Assembly: GCF_000062885.1 (NCBI RefSeq) | Contig: NC_009142.1 | Coordinates: 3,027,584-3,091,583, forward strand | Source: Saccharopolyspora erythraea NRRL 2338 | GTDB lineage: Bacteria > Actinomycetota > Actinomycetes > Mycobacteriales > Pseudonocardiaceae | Direction: 5' to 3' | Length of the DNA: 64,000 nucleotides | The notes under the pieces: generated by a model | Database searches by the model: none | What the model was told of the DNA's origin: nothing | The model's input: the letters and a program-made list of their open reading frames with translations, nothing else | Translations under genes and position numbers: made by a program | Part shown: positions 61,152 through 64,000 of the stretch, in pieces | Position numbering within the stretch: position 1 is the first letter of the stretch | Layout: every line of letters starts with the position of its first letter

Positions 61152-62549
61152 GTGAGCGCTACGACCAGTCCAGAGACCGCCCCGCAGGGGGCTGACCGGC
61201 CTGCTGGAGAGCCGAGGAAGCGTCGCTGGTGGCGGTTGCCGATGGGTGTGCAGGCCCTGCTGGCGATGGTCGTCGGCACCGCGATCGGAGTCTTCGCCCC
61301 GGATGTCGGGGAGAACATGAAGATCCTCGGTGACCTGTTCATCCGGCTCGTCGAGATGATCGTGCTGCCGCTGGTGTTCCCGCTCATCGTGCTGGGCATC
61401 ACGCAGATGGAGTCGGTGAAGAACCTGGGCAGGCTGGCCTGGCGGACCATCCTGTACTTCGAGGTCATCACGACGGTGATCCTGCTGGTGGCGGTCGGCC
61501 TGGCGAAGGCGTTCGACATCGGCACCGGCATGCCGACCTCCGGCGGCGACGTCGGGCAGCTCCCCGGTGACGGCAAGCCCGCCGAGGTCGACTTCGCGCA
61601 GCTGCTCCTGCACGCGGTGCCGGACAACGTGTTCAAGGCCTTCGCCGAGGGCAACCTGCTCGCGGTGCTGTTGTTCGCGGTGTTCTTCGGCGTCGGCCTG
61701 GCCGCGGTCGGGAACAAGGCCGCACCGGTGCGGTCGGTGCTCGACACCGTCAGCGAGGTCATGTTCAAGGTCGTCGGCTTCGTGATCCGGCTGGCACCGC
61801 TGGGCATCCTGGGCTTCCTGGCCTACGACGTCGCGCACTACGGGCTGTCCGGGCTCAAGGGCCTGGTGAGCTTCGTCGGCGTCGTCTACTTCGGACTCGC
61901 GGTCATCCTGCTGGTGGTCTTCCCGATCACCGCGGCGATCTTCCGGGTCCGCTACGTCGCGCTGCTGCGGGCGGTCGGCGGCCTCGCCGGGATCGCCTTC
62001 GTCACCCGCTCCTCGGAGGCGGTGCTCGCGCCGCTGCTGGCCAGGCTGGAGAAGCACGGCATCCGCCGCAGCACGGCGTCGTTCGTCGTCCCGCTGGGCT
62101 ACTCGTTCAACACCGACGGTTCCACGCTGTACCAGGCCGTCGCACTGGTCTTCCTGGCCAACGCCTACGGCATGGACCTCAGCGCGGGCACGCTGCTGAC
62201 CATGGTCCTGGTGCTCGTCGTGCTGTCCAAGGGCATGGCCGGTGTCGCGTCGGCCTCGATCGTGGTGCTGATGGCCGCGGGCAAGACGCTCGGTCTCCCG
62301 GTCGAGGGCATCGCGCTGCTGATGGGCGTGGACTTCCTCGCCGACATGGCCCGCACGGCGGTGAACGTGTTCGGCAACTCGCTGGCCGCCGCCGTGCTCG
62401 ACAAGAGCGCGGGCGGGTCCGACAAGGGCACCAGTAGCTCCGACGAGATCGCGGCCGGCTCCGGCGAGAGCGCGGGCGAGGACGGTGAAGGCGCCGGCTT
62501 CGCGGAGACCGCGGGCCGGTCGGACGAGCGGCTGCCCGAACGCGCATGA
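61152..62549 (+). CDS. Dicarboxylate/amino acid:cation symporter (DctA/GltP type)
   Basis: 465 residues of the DAACS family. Typical membrane segments and the substrate-site loops are present: FVTRSSEAVLAPLLARLEKH, VPLGYSFNTDGSTLYQAVAL and MGVDFLADMARTAVNVFGNS. It imports aspartate, glutamate or C4-dicarboxylates with H+ or Na+. The C-terminal 60 residues are polar, rich in Ser/Gly/Glu. GTG 61152 follows GGAGG. It is divergent from aspA, so uptake and breakdown of aspartate are probably co-regulated. Confidence 0.9.
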   Translation: MSATTSPETAPQGADRPAGEPRKRRWWRLPMGVQALLAMVVGTAIGVFAPDVGENMKILGDLFIRLVEMIVLPLVFPLIVLGITQMESVKNLGRLAWRTILYFEVITTVILLVAVGLAKAFDIGTGMPTSGGDVGQLPGDGKPAEVDFAQLLLHAVPDNVFKAFAEGNLLAVLLFAVFFGVGLAAVGNKAAPVRSVLDTVSEVMFKVVGFVIRLAPLGILGFLAYDVAHYGLSGLKGLVSFVGVVYFGLAVILLVVFPITAAIFRVRYVALLRAVGGLAGIAFVTRSSEAVLAPLLARLEKHGIRRSTASFVVPLGYSFNTDGSTLYQAVALVFLANAYGMDLSAGTLLTMVLVLVVLSKGMAGVASASIVVLMAAGKTLGLPVEGIALLMGVDFLADMARTAVNVFGNSLAAAVLDKSAGGSDKGTSSSDEIAAGSGESAGEDGEGAGFAETAGRSDERLPERA

Positions 62550-62556
62550 TGGTCCG

Positions 62557-63513
62557 GTGCATCCCGGCGAGCTGACCAGGCGCGGGCTGTTGTCGCTGGT
62601 GCTGGCAACAGCCGGCTGCTCGCTGCTGGACGGCTCCCGGCCCGCCGCGGGCACGCCCGTGGTCGTGGCCACCGGCGAGACCCAGGGGTTCTTCTTCGCC
62701 TACGGCCGGGAGCTGGCGGCGGTCCTGGCGGCCGGGCTGCCCGAGGCGCGGGTGTCGACGGTGACGACCAGCGGCACCGTCGACAACCTGCGCCGGGCGG
62801 CGGGCACCCCGGGCACCTTCGGCCTGGCCGCGCTCGACGCGGCGGCCGCCGCCCAGCACGGCCAGGAGCCCTTCGCGCTGCCCGAACCACCGCGGGCTGT
62901 GGGGCGGCTGTTCGACGACTACGTGCACCTGGTCGTCACCGGCGAGTCGCCGGTGCGCCGGATCGCCGACCTGGCCGGCCGTCGGGTGTCGGTCGGACCG
63001 GCCGGGTCGGGCAGCGCCCTGGTCGCCGGGCGGGTGCTGGAGGTGAGCGGCTTGCGCGGACGCGTCACCGAGGAGCGGCTCGGGTTCAGCGAGGCGCTCA
63101 CCGCGCTGGACCAGGGGAGGCTGGACGCCCTGTTCTGGCAGGGCGGCCTGCCGACCGGAAGCATCGTGCGGCTGGCCGGGCGGCGCCCGCTGAGGCTGGT
63201 GCCGCTCGGCGAGCTGCTGGGTCCGATGCGCGTGCGCTACGGCCCCTACTACCGCGCCGCGAGCATCCCGCGCGGCGTGTACTCCAACGCGGTGCTCGTG
63301 GACACCATCGCCGTGCCCGACCTGTTGGTGACCAGCGCGGCGACCGACCCGGTCCTGGTCCACGAGGTCCTGGAGCTGATCTTCGACGACCGGCAGCGGC
63401 TGGAGCGCGCGGTCCCCACCGCGGCCCAGCTCGACCCGCGCGCCGCGATCGCCACCAGCCCGCTGCCGCTGCACGAGGGCGCGCTGCGCTACTACCGCGA
63501 GGTCAAGCGCTGA
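62557..63513 (+). CDS. TAXI-family TRAP substrate-binding lipoprotein
   Basis: 318 residues. A signal peptide with lipobox (LLSLVLATAGC) precedes a TAXI-type binding fold: VVVATGETQGFFFAYGRELA, LAGRRVSVGPAGSGSALVAG, LDQGRLDALFWQGGLPTGSI and VRYGPYYRAASIPRGVY. It starts eight bases after the symporter stop. No TRAP permease is next to it. The convergent sensor kinase overlaps its end by 22 bp. It may act as an extracytoplasmic sensor of the ligand for that kinase rather than for transport. Confidence 0.85.
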   Translation: MHPGELTRRGLLSLVLATAGCSLLDGSRPAAGTPVVVATGETQGFFFAYGRELAAVLAAGLPEARVSTVTTSGTVDNLRRAAGTPGTFGLAALDAAAAAQHGQEPFALPEPPRAVGRLFDDYVHLVVTGESPVRRIADLAGRRVSVGPAGSGSALVAGRVLEVSGLRGRVTEERLGFSEALTALDQGRLDALFWQGGLPTGSIVRLAGRRPLRLVPLGELLGPMRVRYGPYYRAASIPRGVYSNAVLVDTIAVPDLLVTSAATDPVLVHEVLELIFDDRQRLERAVPTAAQLDPRAAIATSPLPLHEGALRYYREVKR

Positions 63514-64000
63514 TCCGGCGGCACGGGCACGCGCACCGCCACGGCGAGGCCGCGGCGTTCGCGGTTGCGCGCCTCCAGAGCTCCGCCGAAGGAAGCCAGC
63601 AGGGCTTTGGCGATGCTGACGCCGAGCCCGGAGCCCTCCACGTTCTGGTGCCGCGGACTGCGCCAGAACCGGTTGCCGATCCGGTCGAGCTCGTCGGCCG
63701 CCAGCCCGGGGCCCTCGTCCAGGACGGTGATCACGGCATCCTCATCGCTGGTCCCGACGTCGACGACGACCCGCCCGCCCTCCGGGCTGAACTTGATCGC
63801 GTTGTCCAGGACCGCGTCCAGCGCGCTGCCGAGCGCGGTGGGGTCGGCGAAGCCGCGGACGTCGTCGGCCCCGGTGCGTTCGAGGCCGATGCCGCGCTGT
63901 CCGGCGGCCGGCTGCCAGCTCGCGATCCGCTCGTCGACCAGGTCGCCCAGCGAGATCTCCGCGGGCGGTGAGACCGACTGCTCCGCGGTGGCCAGCGCCA
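63492..64000 (-). CDS. Sensor histidine kinase, C-terminal part (cut by window edge)
   Basis: The frame is open to the window end, giving about 168 residues of the HATPase domain: N box VLDNAIKFSPEGGRVVVDVG, G1 VLDEGPGLAADELDRIGNRF and G2 HQNVEGSGLGVSIAKALL. The dimerisation His, HAMP and membrane parts lie outside the window. A linked response regulator is expected beyond 64000. The TAXI protein next to it may provide the signal. Confidence 0.85.
   Translation of the reverse strand, partial: ALATAEQSVSPPAEISLGDLVDERIASWQPAAGQRGIGLERTGADDVRGFADPTALGSALDAVLDNAIKFSPEGGRVVVDVGTSDEDAVITVLDEGPGLAADELDRIGNRFWRSPRHQNVEGSGLGVSIAKALLASFGGALEARNRERRGLAVAVRVPVPPDQRLTSR

Overview
The window is high-GC actinomycete chromosome. 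GTG, TTG and ATG starts sit behind GGAGG-type ribosome sites, and the window holds a GAF-ANTAR regulator, four catabolic transporters and regulators of the IclR, LysR, MarR, MerR, HxlR and TetR types. The gene mix and style suggest a Pseudonocardiales member such as Saccharopolyspora or Amycolatopsis; that placement is inference. No rRNA, tRNA or CRISPR array was seen. It looks like an accessory region: catabolic operons alternate with gene debris, deletion chimeras and frameshifted genes.

Region by region. 0.2-5.5 kb: TPR protein, small secreted peptide, GAF-ANTAR antiterminator and a GNAT-AAA+ fusion. 5.5-7.7 kb: debris of a polyketide synthase acyltransferase, an IS5-type transposase and a crotonase, then a frameshifted alpha/beta hydrolase. 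7.9-10.6 kb: IclR regulator and divergent MFS transporter. 10.7-15.5 kb: operon of M20 peptidase, MFS symporter and ACC deaminase, divergent from a LysR regulator. 15.8-25.5 kb: flavin-centred catabolic island with an amine oxidase / flavin reductase / aldehyde dehydrogenase operon, RibBA, an LLM-type FMN monooxygenase, and broken remains of a betaine ABC transporter, an alcohol dehydrogenase and a class III aminotransferase. 25.9-30.1 kb: two peptidases and a Nudix hydrolase. 31.2-34.1 kb: ferulate side-chain cleavage (ech, fcs, MarR). 34-39.4 kb: a deleted protease-WD40 gene, small regulators, a DUF3159 membrane protein, and a cytochrome P450 directly behind a 29-residue peptide gene. 40-50.9 kb: mixed surface, membrane, STAS, PEBP and methionine aminopeptidase genes. 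50.9-55.6 kb: vanillate O-demethylase operon with an MFS transporter and an IclR regulator. 55.8-64 kb: cupin, membrane-anchored Nudix protein, IS630 element, aspartase and dicarboxylate symporter, TAXI binding protein and the end of a sensor kinase.

How the genes connect. Ech and Fcs convert ferulate to vanillin, and VanA/VanB convert vanillate to protocatechuate; the vanillin dehydrogenase step is not in the window. In the flavin island the LLM monooxygenase needs FMNH2, which the flavin reductase can supply from flavin made with RibBA help. At least four of its promoters share a TTGACG -35 box and a downstream operator built from GTTC/GAAC half-sites, which also occurs between the IclR gene and its MFS neighbour. 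This points to a single IclR regulon. Aspartase and the symporter form a divergent C4-dicarboxylate/aspartate pair.

The most interesting candidate is the minimal peptide-P450 pair at 39284-39429 (P450 continuing to 37989). It looks like a ribosomal peptide cross-linked by a P450, related in design to biarylitides, cittilins and atropopeptides.
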